Source: an uncultured Alphaproteobacteria bacterium
GTDB taxonomy: Bacteria > Pseudomonadota > Alphaproteobacteria > Rhizobiales > Aestuariivirgaceae
Reading direction: 5' to 3'
DNA length: 64,000 bases
Assembly: GCA_937870685.1 (NCBI GenBank)
Contig: CALMZX010000105.1
Coordinates: forward strand, 16,312-80,311
Every line of letters begins with the position of its first letter. The first letter of the stretch is position 1. The notes under the pieces were generated by a model that was given only the letters and a program-made list of their open reading frames with translations, was not told the origin of the DNA and did no database searches. This document shows, piece after piece, positions 63,645 to 64,000 of this stretch. Both the position numbers and the translations under genes were made by a program.

Positions 63645-64000
63645 ATGATCGATCCATTTGTGGCTGATTGGCTGAATCTGCTCTTGCGCTGGGGGCACAT
63701 GATTGCGGGCATCGCCTGGATCGGCACGTCCTTCTATTTCATCGCACTTGATTTTTCGCTGCAGAAACGGGCGGGCCTGCCGGAAGGCGTAAGTGGTGAG
63801 GCTTGGGAAGTTCATGGCGGCGGATTCTACCACGTGCAAAAATATCTCTCCGCTCCCCCGGCGCTGCCCGACCACCTCACATGGTTCAAATGGGAGGCCT
63901 ATCTCAGTTGGGTCACGGGTTTTCTGCTCCTCGTGGTGCAATATTATCTCAACGCCGGAAGTTATCTGATTGACCCCGCGGTGATGCCGCTCACCGAAGT
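63645..64000 (+). CDS. puuD: Membrane urate hydroxylase PuuD (partial, runs off the window)
   Basis: The first 118 residues are visible. They include MIDPFVADWLNLLLRWGHMIAGIAWIGTSF, the following EVHGGGFYHVQKY and FKWEAYLSWVTGFLLL, with at least two membrane helices. This is the N-terminus of the PuuD membrane urate oxidase family (DUF989), whose full members end in a cytochrome c domain. It would oxidise urate to 5-hydroxyisourate, the substrate of UraH encoded 9 kb upstream. The 3' end is beyond base 64000. Confidence 0.9.
   Translation, partial: MIDPFVADWLNLLLRWGHMIAGIAWIGTSFYFIALDFSLQKRAGLPEGVSGEAWEVHGGGFYHVQKYLSAPPALPDHLTWFKWEAYLSWVTGFLLLVVQYYLNAGSYLIDPAVMPLTE

Noticed and set aside
1..64000. 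CRISPR arrays, insertion sequences, phage or restriction systems
   Set aside because: No regularly spaced repeats, transposase motifs, integrase, capsid or methylase genes were found. The HNH gene at 5020-5601 has no defence partner.

Overview
The window is 64 kb of GC-rich chromosome from an alphaproteobacterium, most likely of the order Hyphomicrobiales (Rhizobiales). This is inferred from gene order and protein types, because no rRNA or marker alignment could be run. The block hemE / maf-aroE-coaE-dnaQ / secB / Tim44-like-mltA-Smr, the linked rho-mnmE-mnmG-rsmG-parA-parB, and CtrA-type motifs (TTAA-N7-TTAA) are all typical of that group. Genes are tightly packed, often with 4-nt ATGA overlaps, and almost all have recognisable bacterial functions.

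1-12 kb: a minus-strand run (tRNA-Leu, D-Ala-D-Ala carboxypeptidase, EamA exporter, CobW GTPase cut by the window edge), then ribosome rescue factor ArfB, a VTT-domain membrane protein, DsbB, an HNH nuclease, an AlkA-type glycosylase, GluQ, a 56-aa SDHAF4-type (DUF1674) gene, HtpX, a heparinase-II/III-like protein, PurH and a YbjQ protein.

12-19.2 kb: a complete periplasmic nitrate reductase operon, napFDAGHBC, with a perfect FNR/FixK-type box upstream. It lies between an intact tRNA-Gly(GCC) gene and a 38-nt copy of the 3' end of such a tRNA, in direct orientation. This is the geometry left by tRNA-targeted island integration, and I consider it the most interesting feature of the window.

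19.2-36.3 kb: prolyl-tRNA editing protein, YbbN-type thioredoxin, Lon-N domain protein, Trm112-like and DUF971 proteins, a UbiH-family hydroxylase, glnK-amtB with candidate sigma-54 and NtrC sites, ftsK with CtrA-like sites, lolA, xthA (its start codon lies inside a terminator-like hairpin), a cyclic-nucleotide-binding protein, an OmpR-type regulator, an L,D-transpeptidase, a YggS protein, and leuS-lptE-holA.

36.3-51.5 kb: the probable replication-origin region. parB, parA, rsmG, mnmG, mnmE, rho, hemJ and hemE read leftward, and maf-aroE-coaE-dnaQ read rightward. The 296-bp hemE-maf gap carries a perfect CtrA box and two near-consensus DnaA boxes. Two parS-like 16-mers lie 4-7 kb away. secB and the Tim44-like/mltA/Smr/XRE set follow.

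51.6-64 kb: a purine catabolism and uptake locus: ROK and LysR regulators, hydroxyisourate hydrolase, xanthine dehydrogenase xdhA-xdhB-xdhC, a BMP-type nucleoside/purine ABC transporter and the start of the membrane urate oxidase puuD. Together these would import purines or nucleosides, oxidise hypoxanthine/xanthine to urate, and open urate towards allantoin. The window ends inside puuD.
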